The position numbers and the translations under genes are program-made. The notes beneath the pieces were generated by a model. The model was not told the DNA's origin and searched no databases. It saw only the letters and a list, made by a program, of their open reading frames with translations. This document shows positions 25,753 through 37,868 of a DNA stretch of 64,000 nt, piece after piece. This stretch comes from Monomorium pharaonis (taxonomy: Eukaryota; Arthropoda; Insecta; Hymenoptera; Formicidae), in contig NC_050473.1 in assembly GCF_013373865.1 (NCBI RefSeq), positions 17,275,597 to 17,339,596 on the forward strand, read 5' to 3'. Within the stretch, counting starts at the first letter, position 1, and each line of letters begins with the position of its first letter.

Positions 25753-28700
25753 CTATACCTCGGGTGAGTTTGGCGTGGTCGTATTGATATGATCCTGCAA
25801 GCAAATTCTGAGATCCCGCTCGTCCAATTCGCTTTCAGTATCGACGCTAAAACTTCGCACGGTTTGCCCGCCGAGTCCCGTCCACCGTTGTTTCCAACTC
25901 TCTAGTCTCATGACCTGTGACAGACAAACGTGATGCAAAACACATTTCTAAGAAATTCTCCGGAAGGAGAAAGAAAGAGTCTGTGATGTCCTCTTTGCTT
26001 TACTAAAGAAAATATTTATTCAACTCTCGTTACAAAAGAGAAATCAGAATATCAAGAGAAAAGTTAATCTCTGTCTAATTGAATTTGAAATTCTCGAAAT
26101 AGCTCTTCAGCTCTTGCTATTACTTTGGTTCTAAATATATATTTTTTGTTATTTTCTAGTATAATCCATTATTAGTTTAAATCATGCAAATGTGTGAATA
26201 ATATTTCAACGAGAAAAAAAGATCCCACAATAATTTAGTGAACTTTAACGAAATTTTCACGCCTCGTTCACATTTTTTTTCTTTGAGTTAAAAGCAGCAA
26301 CCGTGAATATTTATCAGAACGAGACAGTGAACTTAATCTTAAGGAAGCATGCAGTTAAATGGAAAGAGCACGCCATGCCATATCACCACGCATATAATAT
26401 AGAAAGTGAGCCACGTTTTAATCCAGTTTTAATTTGATTGATTTAGTCGCTTCCAACAATTCATGTCGATTCAAGCGTCAATATCATTAAAAACTATAAA
26501 ATTATAGATTAACTATAAACAAGGTATCCTGGATCCAGTGTTTTTTTTTTCAAAACAAAATATTTTCTGTTCTTCAATTAAATTTAATTAGAATTTTATG
26601 AAACTGATTATCTCGATATACATTTATAATGCACATGTATGTTATTTCGTCACATAATTATGAATTGCAAATATAAATCTGTTTACACACTATGTAAATG
26701 CACGCTATGATTATAAATATAAGCAAGGATTTTGAATGGAATTCTAGATGGAAAACGTAATACAGAGTAATAAGTTCAGAGCCAGGTACAATCGCCAGAT
26801 TCATCTATAAGAAATGTCATGCCACGTACACACACGGAGACGGTAGAAAATGATGCTTACACATAGGTAAAGACTTACTCAAGCCAGCGCCAAGGCTCAG
26901 TCTCCGGGCTGGTGATTGGCGTGGGGAACTGAGGAGAGACAGAGATAACACAGCAATAGAGGGTTAGTTTTGCAATAACGATTAGTCCCTTCTGGTTAGC
27001 ATTAGTTATCGCCTGATGCCTTTTATGCAATAAGAAACACTGTCGCAGATATTATTTCTTCTCGTACCATAAAATCATGCGTATCCTACTTAAATAATTA
27101 CGCCTGCGCATTCATCAATTGGACGACAAAGCGTTAATTTTTTAATGTTAAAATATATATTATTAGTTTATTTGTAAGGTATTTAGTATTTTAGAATTAA
27201 TACAGCGGTAATTAAACAGTAAACAAAATTAATAAAATAATATGCAATAAAAAAATCAACAAAATTTTCAAATACTTACTAACAAAACAGATTTTAGTCA
27301 TAAATTTTAGTTAAGAAGAGTTTTCTCTCTGCAGTCCACCAGAAGCGACGACGTTATGAAGCGTGTCGATTAGCGTTAAATTGCAGTAAGAGGTGCGATT
27401 TGTGCATTTTGTAAGTGTATGACATCGATAATGAGTTACGACATCTTTATGTTTATGGACTTAGCAAAGGAATGTCTTTTGCATACAGTAGGCGCGTTTT
27501 ATAGTTTATGAGTGCAATATGTGGTGGCACATTAAAAGTCAAAACGTTTAGTTTATACATATAGTACACTTCTTAGATGATATATCCTCTATACAATTTT
27601 AGATAACATATATATCACACTTAAACGATGTAAATACCTGGCTTATCGCGATTAAGATGGTATAAAAAATATCAGTAATACTGTAACGTATCTCATTTTG
27701 TAAAACGCAGTATCACATATATTTTGCAAAATCAGAAAGAAAGAACACATAACAATGCAGTGCTTTAAAGAGAAAATAATAGTGAAGAGTATTTTCATTG
27801 TCTTGTGAATTACTAGAAGCAATATAATTGTGTGATTATATAATTATAAAATTAATAAACATTTATTAATAAAGTCATTAAAATGATTAAATTATTATTC
27901 ATAAATTTTTCAAATTATTTAGTTATTATAATATAAATTTTCACTATATGGTATATTTATTATATTTATGTTAAAAAATAACAAAAGATATTTATGTACA
28001 GTAACACTCGTTGCATTTCAGTGCTTTTATTAAAATAAATGCGATATTTTAAACACGGAAAATATCTCAGAGATATACGCGTATGTAAAATAAGATATTA
28101 CACATGTTGTGTACTGTATAAAGACCAGCTAGAAAAAATATGCGCAGAAAAAAATATTTTTATGTGTAATCTGTTTATACAATTATATTTGCATAAAAAA
28201 ACTTATAGAATTAATCTTAATATATAAGAATTTTCTTAATATATTACACGAATGAAAAATATACATAAAAATATATTTTGTAGCATAAAATATAATTCAC
28301 CCCTTACTGCAATATTCCGAAATACTGCTTTTGTTAATTCGACGGACAAGATAAATTTTTTTAATTTCACATACCTCGGCTTTTAATTCAGCGACCTTAT
28401 CTTGAAGCTCCCTTACTTTCTCACTGTCATCTAAATTATTCCTAAGTTCGCCTTCCGCATGCATCTCCTCATTCTACAACAATGTTAGACAAAATATATA
28501 TTTAAGTCTTCTAGCATTAACGTTTGTTAATATGTATGTAAAGTAACCTTTAACTCGAGAAGAGATATTTTCTGCGTGAGTTCTGCCACTTGCTGCGCGT
28601 GCTCGGCATCGCGTATCCTGGCCATCATAGCCTCATCCTTCATTTTCGATTCTAGATCGGAATACTTGTGCTGTTGTTCTCTCAATTTGGCAGCCAGATC

Positions 28701-31700
28701 TTTCTCCCGTGCTAACGCAGCTTCCAATTCGTCTTTAAGTACTTTTCCACCCTCGTCTTGTCTACGCAGCTGATTAGTTGCTACCTGCACCTGAGTTTCA
28801 AGCTCCATAACTTTAAGTCGCAGCTCTTTAACTTCAGTTAACGCTTCCATCTCGCGAATTCTGGTTGTCATTAAGTCTTCTTCAAACTTTTGCACCTCGT
28901 GACCTCGATTCTCCCAAAAGAGCAGCTTCTTTGGCGTAGAATCAGCGGCAGGCGCAGATTGAGCGGACCGGTGTTCTTGTAGATGCCTCTGCCAAGCTGT
29001 ACTTAGCTCCACAACTCTCTGCCGCAAATCCTGTATAATATAATTACATATAATTATATAAATTTATCTAAAATACTCATAAAACGTAGCAAAACATGTA
29101 ATTGTTGTGTAATGTTATGATGGACTATACCTTTAATGATAAATTGGCTTCTGCTTCTCTAAGCTTAACTGCAATAAGTTCCTCTTGCAAATGAGCGACG
29201 GAATTGTCCGGCGTCGATTCGCGCAGGGTCTTCTTATCTTGTTCTAATTCTTGTATTCTTCCTCTGAGTTCTCTAATCAGCGCGTCGTTTTCTGCCTCAT
29301 GTAATCTAACTCTAACCAATTCCTCTTGCAAACATTGTATCATTTCTTCCTTTTGCGATAATGCTTCTTGTTTTACTAGTATCTCATCAAGTGACGATTG
29401 CCTAGACGTCACATTCTCCTCAAGAAGAATCGATAACGATCTCAATTCCTCATGAGCCTGTTCAAGTTGATGGCTCGTCTCGAGATGCGAATGTCGAAGT
29501 GCTGCCAATTCTCTCTGCGCTATGAAAGCAGTCTCCTCCTCTTCGGCACGTGACACTTGGCCTCTAACTAATCTATCGGCCAATTCGGCGGATTCCGCTT
29601 CAAGAAGTTCAGTTCTTTGTCTAAGCAATCTGTTTTCTGCTCTAAGTCTGCGTAATTCGACCATCTCTTCTTGCTCCTTCATCTTTAATATAGTGTAATC
29701 CTTTTCTAGTTTCTTCATTCTCTTTGGATTGATTTTCATTCCATACGCAAGCGTCATGAGGCCATCGGGATCTTTCTCAGCCTTTCCAGGCAATTGCTTT
29801 TGGAAAAACTGCGTGAAAAGAGAAAATTGTTAATGTCATCATTAAATAAAATAAATACGTACAATTCATGTTTTTATTTAAAAATATAAAATATTAAAAT
29901 TTTAGCGCCAAAAGTGATATCTTGAGTCTAATGACGTAGACTATTAAAGTAGTGCAACTTTTAAATCTTACCTTCAACATTCCCTCCATATCTAAACTGA
30001 GCAAATCTTCTTTGCCTAATTGCAACATCGCCAATGCAACCTTAAAGATAATCTCCATGCCTTCTGATAGAAAGACATCAAAAATGCGACACGCTAGCGG
30101 AAGGCTTAGCGCTGTGGTGAACAGTGTAAGAAACCAAGAAGACGCATACATTGACGTATGGAAACCTTGGGCCGTGAAATGAGCATGAAGTTCGGGATGT
30201 GCATCAGCAACTAGATGTTCCAGTTGATACATGCACACTCCTAATTCAGCCATACTTGGTTTGAACATGTCCCGTAAGCGATATTCTTGCATTAATGCTA
30301 CGAGTACAGCAAAAGCTTCTTCTTCTGGCATTTGCTGAAATGAGACAATATGACATTATTCGAATAGAGCGCCTACATTTCTTTTTTCTTTTCATATAGA
30401 ATAAAGATTTTATAAAGACAAAATGTGTTCATGACAAAGAGTTTATATTATATAGCATTTCTTACTTTTATACTTTTTTATTTCACAAATTGTAATAAAA
30501 ATGTTAATACTTTACCTGCATTAAAAGTAATCCTACTATAAATCCTGAACCTTGGCAGTATCCTACTTCACGATCATGTAGGCTGTACGCTTTCATAACG
30601 TTAAACAAACTCTCCTGACCAAAACCATCTTTTTCTTTGAAAAAGTCATGTTCAGGATATGTCCTAGCGATATCCCTTCTAATTATCCTCTCACATGCTG
30701 ATGTTGCTTTAATGTATTCGGCGAATTGTTTTTTAACTGGAGAATCATGAGCACCGCTTAATAATTGCCAAACAATGCCCCTACAATAATATACAATCTA
30801 CATTAAAATTTAATAAAAATTGTATATACTAACTTTCCGCAACTAATAAATCGTCATGGTTTAAGTAACATGTGCAATACTTTTCAATACATATGTACGT
30901 GTGTACCTGAAATGATGAGGTATGCCTTGACGAACCAATTCCTTAACAAATTCTTTCCGTTTCTTCCAATGATAATCCCAATCGGCTACTATGTGACCCC
31001 AGAGAGTCCACGTATTCTCTTCACCGTCGGCTGGGTTGTGGCGTCGGGGTGCAGCATCGCCATTACCTCCACTGCCCCCCGACGCCACAGACACTTGAGA
31101 TGTATCGGAGCCCTTCCTGCTATGATTGCTCTGGAGAGAATTCAGTGACTTTGCATCGGATTCGATCAGCCTGGAATTAAAACAATTATAGATTGTGATT
31201 TTTATTCGCGCCATTTTATTGCGTAAAGAGTAACGCATAAATTAAATCGGTACTTTATTTGTAGTCTGCCACTGTGTGAGTTACGTGATTTTAGATACAA
31301 CTTTCACAAACTTATTTTGATTATCGATATTTCTCGCAAAGTTATTGATCTGCTCTTTTCAACTGAACTTCTTGCACAGTTCAACTTTCCTCTTTTTCTT
31401 TCTAACAGTGCAAGAAGCTCAGTTACAGACCTTAGAAGTTACAGCAGAATTTCTACATTTTTTAACGAATATAATATATTCTTTTAAAGTATATTTGTAA
31501 ATTAAAGATTTTTCCTCTCATAAGTTTTTGATAGTAAGCACAATAAATTAACTTCATACATTATACAAAGGAAATAGAAAAGCAAAACTTACGTTTTTTC
31601 CCATATTTTTCGATATTGAGTTAAAAGTGCAGCCTTATTCTGCATCCTACTGTGCATCATTTCCAAGCCAAAGTGTGTAGTAAAATTAACGTTAAGCATT

Positions 31701-32104
31701 TTTATTCTAAACTAAAAAGGAAATCCAGGCTATTTATACAAATATGGATATCGCAAAGGATGTCTTTAATTTTACTACATATCTTGAAAAGCGGAAAATG
31801 TGAGAATTTTTAGAATTGTCTGTTTGTTAGATGAATTATCGCTCCATGCAGGAATCTTGCAAATTCAAAGATGTAGTGGTTTGGCTATATCATGCAATAG
31901 GTGAAGACCATTCTGGATTATTCACCTATTGGCTTCCTCCAGCTTAGCTAATAGAGCCAGTTCGTCAGTCGGTATTTCCTGCGAGGGCGTTATTCGCTGC
32001 TCGCAAAGGGTGTCTGATGGCGGACTCGGAAGTATCTTGCCGGCCTGCGTAACGTTATGGGATGACTGATGGATGTTGGTGGTGCATAAACACAGCACGC
32101 TCAT
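25753..32104 (-). CDS. Evi5: Evi5, TBC-domain Rab GTPase-activating protein
   Basis: Coding exons are 32104-31926, 31170-30907, 30780-30516, 30334-29972, 29808-29131, 29030-28548, 28473-28375 and 25914-25753 (TAG). All join in frame, giving 830 residues. The motif DELALLAKLEEANR (47-60) is typical of EVI5/EVI5L. The TBC domain spans about 138-345, with both catalytic fingers visible: Arg187 in IRRDIAR and Gln224 in GYCQG. A long coiled coil follows (about 375-780), then a short tail. Family knowledge: EVI5 acts as a GAP or effector in Rab11-linked vesicle traffic, in cytokinesis and in collective cell migration. I chose Met at 32104 because the frame upstream in the same exon (to the acceptor at 32181) holds no ATG; a coding upstream exon could extend it. 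The donor after 28548 is unusual (GTTACT). The junction at 30516/30334 gives Gln-Gln. Confidence 0.93.
26879..26928 (-). CDS. Evi5: candidate optional 50-nt Evi5 exon changing the C-terminus
   Basis: A good acceptor (CTCTCCTCAG) and donor (GTAAGT) flank 50 bases of GC content much higher than the surrounding intron. Spliced after the exon ending at 28375, it reads FPTPITSPETEPWRWLE, then shifts the frame of the last exon so that it stops after one more residue (Ser). The isoform would therefore end in 18 new residues instead of the 53-residue tail. It may instead be a chance pair of splice-like sites. Confidence 0.45.
31361..31424. ncRNA. short hairpin in an Evi5 intron, possible small-RNA precursor
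   Basis: Bases 31361-31377 pair with 31408-31424 at 16 of 17 positions around a 30-nt, pyrimidine-rich spacer; weaker pairing may continue outward. It lies between Evi5 exons, where intronic microRNAs commonly occur. I do not recognise the arms as a known microRNA. Confidence 0.3.
31593..31699 (-). CDS. Evi5: candidate alternative first coding exon of Evi5
   Basis: An ATG at 31699 opens 35 codons plus two bases, ending in a strong donor (GTAAGT). The phase is exactly that needed to join the exon starting at 31170, so it would replace residues 1-60 with a leader ending in LLTQYRKIWEKT before LIESDAK. Stop codons lie upstream of the ATG and there is no obvious acceptor, so it would act as a first exon with its own promoter. 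The isoform would keep the TBC domain but lose the DELALLAKLEE segment. Frame, donor and phase all agree, but no transcript was seen. Confidence 0.5.
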
Positions 32105-35100
32105 CACCTGCGGTCCATAACGTGACAATCCCAATTGGCCGACAGGCGCGTTTACGCTATCCCAAGCGACGTTCTGGCTTCTGAAACGAAACGGAATTGA
32201 ATTAATGCGAATACCAATTAACGCAATACAATCCTGGCCTTTTAGCGGTCTACCGCAGTCATCTGTTTAAGTGGTACTTGAGCGTTGAATGTACCTTCAC
32301 TTGTAATTGTGTGTTATAAACACGAATCGCTTATGTTCAATTGAAATCCATTAACTAAGGGAACATTTGATTTTAAACTAATTCGGTTTAATCTAATTGT
32401 AATAATTGTAAATCAGTTTATTGCTAATTGTTGCTAAAGTTAAAATTAATGGAATTATTTAAGTAGCGTCTTTTTATTTTTAATTTCAGAGTTCTGGATC
32501 TGAAAGGTCAATACAGTATTATGTATTTATTATATAAAAAAATGAAAGAAAAAATATTACACTATATTGATTTAATAATTCATCGCAACGCGCAAACATT
32601 TTACCTTTTTGCGGTTTTATTTTTCCTCCAACGAGCAGGTGTCAACAAGCCACGAAGAACCATTGAGACAGTTTTCTTTTATTTACTTTCGCGAAAACTA
32701 AATAAAGTGTTTAGTGTTCACGGAAAGAGTTCTCGCGTCCTCGTTTTTACCGTTTTTATCTTTACATCACTGCGCGATTTTACACGCAACAATTGTCGAC
32801 TCACTCGTCTGCAGTGCTGTTTGTTTTAGACGGCCGATTTTATGTATTCCAAATTTCTTTTGCAAATCGATAAGAAATTTAATATCAATTCACGTATATA
32901 GATTAAAATTTAATTAAATTTTTAACATGGCAATCATCTTATATTGGTCTGTAAAAGTGTTCAAATAGACAATGCTAGGATCTGTCATAAGCGAAAGCTA
33001 AAATATAAATAATATCTTTTTAGAAGAATATTCTCAAAAAGAAAAAGAGTAAGATTATAAATTAATATATTAACTAAATTTCTTTAAACCACATTTTATG
33101 TATCAAAATTTTTTGATACCTCATTATGTTTTAATTTGAAAAAAAAAACATTGCAAAAATTCGTAGTGTACTTTAATATGTAAATTTTTTGTTATTCTAT
33201 TTTTCATGAAATAAAGATCTACAGGGGAAAAAATCATCCTCATACGAATTTTAATATTTCGTAACAAAGAATATCTTTCTGCAGGCTATGGCACTCTTGT
33301 GAAACACCTCGTATGAACGCTATGCTCGGTGAGGCAACGCGAAGCAGCTCGACACGAAGGAGATCAAGAAGGAAGCAATTAGTGCGTGTGAACGAATTAG
33401 CGGGCGAAAGAGCAGGTGAATCCCAGCCAGGTATTACGACTATTATTATGTACTGTACGCGAGGTACGGTAATAAAACGGAAGCAAACGGAATACTGCAG
33501 GAATACCGTTTTTTCAAGTCGTATGTCCCTTGAAAAAACAAAAATAATTTTAAAACTAAATTCGTTCGTTCTTATTTACTCAATGTATTTCTAGAATTAT
33601 TTTTGCATTGTATTTATATTCTAAAATTTACTTAAATACATTGCTTATTAAAAATTTGAAAAAAAAAAATTTCAAAATCGTTAATTAAAAAAAATATTTT
33701 TAATTTTCAAATTTTATAAATAGTCGTATATTTAAAGTATATTATTAATAAAATATTATATACGTTTTCTCTATATATGTTTTGAAAAAGTTTTGGAAGA
33801 AATTTTTTCTTATCTATATTGCCTTAAAAAATTGGCGTCATTATGCACTATCTTAATGTCAATGTTGTCTTGCAGACTGTGACCGATGAACACTTGCGTC
33901 GCATTGTCAGAATTGCTACGTTGTAAAAATTTCAAGTTATACTCAAGCAAATTACTGACCTATATGCAACGTCGAGTATAATGAATGTTAACGAAGGTTG
34001 TTACTAAATTATTTTACGTGCAGAAAACAAGAAAACAGGAAAACAAGAAAACAGATACTTCATCAGCGAAAAAACTTGAAATAAATTCATTTGTCAGGAA
34101 TAAAAAAATCGCTTAACACAATAATCTTAAAGTATTTCGTTAAATCCATTTAATACATTAATTTCTCCAACTATCAAACAAAAGAGTATATATTTTAAAA
34201 ATAAACTGAAATTAAAATGATTCAGATTGCAGAATAAAAGATATTTTTTTATTTAATTTTGAATGAGTTTAGATTCGTTATTTAATATTTTATTAATATG
34301 GCATAACACGAGCACTTCTTGTATAGTTTACAGCAAAAAGTATAGTTTACAATAAAAGCATTTGAGAGTCGACTTCGCCAAGTTATAAATGACGAATTAC
34401 TCAAGAATGTCTATATTACTCAAGTAATAGTAAATATTAAATTATATCATATAACATTATGCTAAAATTACTTAGGGTAAAACTCAAATTATTTGTACTT
34501 AATATCTTTAAAAGTAATTGATAAATCAAGTTAAATTTCAGTGTTGTTAAATTTAAGTTTGACATAGCACCCAATTCTTGATACTCAAAGTTAATCAACA
34601 TTTTAAAAAACAATGGTTTTTGGTTATTATTTCGTCTTTCTTCATTACTATTTCATCAACAGTAGGGAATAAGCAACAAAATTGAAACATTTTTAACGTT
34701 TCATTTTAATGTATACACACACAAAATGTTATAAAACTCTGCCACACTCGCGAGACCGAATCTGTGAATCGTAGTTTGTTATAAATTATTTTAACGAGTG
34801 ATGTTCTTAAAAAATAAGTTAACAAAAGTCGTGCATATACATTGGTAAGACAGATAACGTAATCGCGTTTTCTCGGATGTCCGCGGCTCCTTTTTCGCTT
34901 ATCAAGCCGCGCCTTCTCTTTCTCTTTCTCTCTTTCTCTCTTGTTTTTTTTCTTGACGGCAAATTATTAAATGGTTAACTCGGTTTAATACGATATCGTT
35001 TCACTTATTTCCCGATTATCCCGGCACGATGAGATCCGGCTAGGCATGCACTGCTGGAGAGTAACGAAATGGGTTTGAGGGTCGATGCAGCCCGCGCAGG

Positions 35101-37093
35101 CCAGGACACCCCACATGCGCAGCGACGTCCGTCTCTTGACAAATAAATAAAAGGATACCGAGTACGTGGAGCCGGCAGTCGAGGGCGTTGATAAATAAAA
35201 TATCAAAAATGTATACTACAGGATTAAATCAATAAAAACTTTGAGAATAAATTTTTGGAAATTCTGTCGATCTTTTTGTATTCAAATACTTTTAAATAGA
35301 GGTCCTTTTGTTTTTTCTTTTCAAATTGTGAATTAATATTAAAGTTAGACTCTCTTTGACATTTATTTCAATAATACTTGTTTCTCCAAAATAGCCTTAA
35401 AAATTTTTGAAAAATTATTTCCATTAGTATGACATACAAACTGTTTCATTTTAGATTAATAATTATGCAAATTAAAATAAAAATAAATGTAGAGAAAGAG
35501 AAAGAGAGATTTAACTATAATTTAATTTTCTTATTTCCTCCGAAGAAAAAATGTTGAGGAACATTTTAGAATATTTTTATATAATAATTAAAGTTTTCAA
35601 TTTATTTAACATTATATAATTTTTCAAAAACAAAATATTAAATTTCTCTTTAAAGATTTAATTAAACGGTCATTTTTTAATATAACGGTCATTATTAAAT
35701 ATATTTATAATTAAAAATTGTCCAAATATCAAAACAAATTGTAAAATTAATTTAGATTCGACACAAACTTTAAAATTGTAAAAATATAAAACAAAAAATT
35801 ATTTACTATTTTTACTACTAGAAAAATATATACATTAAATTAATGTATCTCTAAGAAATATATCAAGATACAAAAGAGAGAATTTTGAAATTTTTTTATT
35901 AGCTTAACTAAACAACGGATTGAAGATCATTTTTCACAACACTATGAAATTATATGATTTTATTAACGTTAATCCAAGCCAAAGATTAATCAATTAAACA
36001 TAAAATAAAAACTGTTTACAGAAAGACGATACTTTTAGTTGAAGAAATTTCATAAAATAATGCATGTGTGTGAGATAATATAACTATATGCAATAACAAT
36101 AACTATATTTTCCTCGTAATGTATGTTCGACATTATTCATCGCCGGAACAGTCTGACCGTGACTAGATTATATCATGGCGTAATTTCGGTCTATCCTATG
36201 TAAAATGAATCATCGTCATCAGGAAACAATTTTTCAAGTATTTATTCATCAGAGTCTCCAGTTTTTTGTTTATAAACAGATAAAAAAATAGATGTTGGAT
36301 TTTCAAATAAAATTCTATTTTTTATCGTATATTATTTGTTTGTCTCTTAAAGCTTTAGTTTAGATTCCATTCAAGTAAAAAAAAGTCCGTGCCTCTAATT
36401 AACACCAAACGTAATTAATATAGAATAAAATAAAATATTTGTATTCGGTTAAAATTTTTTATATATTCTTTTAATTGAAACAATGTCGACTGTGAACGTA
36501 TAAAACAAACTTGTTATTTTCGCGTTGTTATTCATAAATGTCATGTTGAAATAACAAATAATTAATTTACATACATTGTTATGAATACATATTGTCTCCC
36601 TCATCTGCAGCAATTGTTAATAAAATATTACGTTCTCGTACAGTAAAGTTCAATAATTCATTTCATACTATTTCAATTAATAATTTAATTTTATAAACGC
36701 ATTTATATTGCTTCCTATCCTCTGTCATTTTGTTAAATATCTTGTAAAATATCTTTTCGCAGCCTTACAATATTTAATTGCTTCGGTATTTTTATTATTT
36801 ATTATAAAATAAAATATTATTTCATTAATTAAATGTTATTGCACAAATCATAGGTATAAAACCACAAATTAATAAATTTGACAAAGTTTACGAAAAAAAT
36901 TGTAGGCTGTTTAAATATTTTTTTTTTCATCGAAAATGTTTATACTAAATCACGATTGAATCAGACAAAATTATAAAATTAAAATCTCTTTTTTCACTTT
37001 CATAAATATATATCTTCATCTACAGGAAATTGCCAATTACATAATGTTATCCCTGGAATTTTATACATCACTTACGTGGCCAGAAACGTTTAT

Positions 37094-37094
<1 letters not shown>

Positions 37095-37131
<37 letters not shown>
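37095..37131. repeat. GT microsatellite
   Basis: A perfect GT tract of about 37 bases. Confidence 0.95.
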
Positions 37132-37132
<1 letters not shown>

Positions 37133-37805
37133 TAATATCGTCGATTATGTGATGAGAGAAGTCTCACGTTTTTTTACAAAGAAATTTCAGAAAAATTGAG
37201 TACATTTAAAATTCACGGCCTTAATAATGCGTAAGGATCTCTCTAGAGTAATGTATTACTCATGAAATGGCTGTATGCAACTCGAGATAAAAAATTAATG
37301 CATGGAGAGTTCAACACATACACGCACGCGCGCAAGGAGAGAAAAAGAGAGAGAGAGAGAGAGAGAAGTATTTTTATTCAAAACTTTTATTTAATTGAAT
37401 CAGAAGACAAAAATAAAATAATTACACAATTCTAGCAAAGAATTTAGAACAAAAATTATATTACAAAATTAATATTACAAAATTATTATATCAAAATAGT
37501 TTCAAAAATTTTTCCAGATTACTAAAATTTCTTCTCTCAATTTTGGTAAAGTTTGTTATGATTTTATTATATTTATACTAGTAGTAAACTGTGCAAAATA
37601 ATAATGATATTTTATTTTATGCTTGATAAAAATAATAAATTAATAATTAATTAGAACTATAATATGTTAAACTAGTTTTATAACAAATAATTATAATACA
37701 AAATGTATTATAACATTAAAAAATTAACGATATTTTTATATCGACTCAGATATTACAATCAATTCTTTTACAGTTTTACGTATTAATGAAAAGATGAAAA
37801 AAACA

Positions 37806-37806
<1 letters not shown>

Positions 37807-37841
<35 letters not shown>

Positions 37842-37868
37842 GTGTGTGTGTGCGTGTGTGTATGTATG
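37807..37868. repeat. GT microsatellite with GC interruptions
   Basis: A GT tract of about 60 bases with occasional GC steps, passing into TATG units. Confidence 0.93.
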
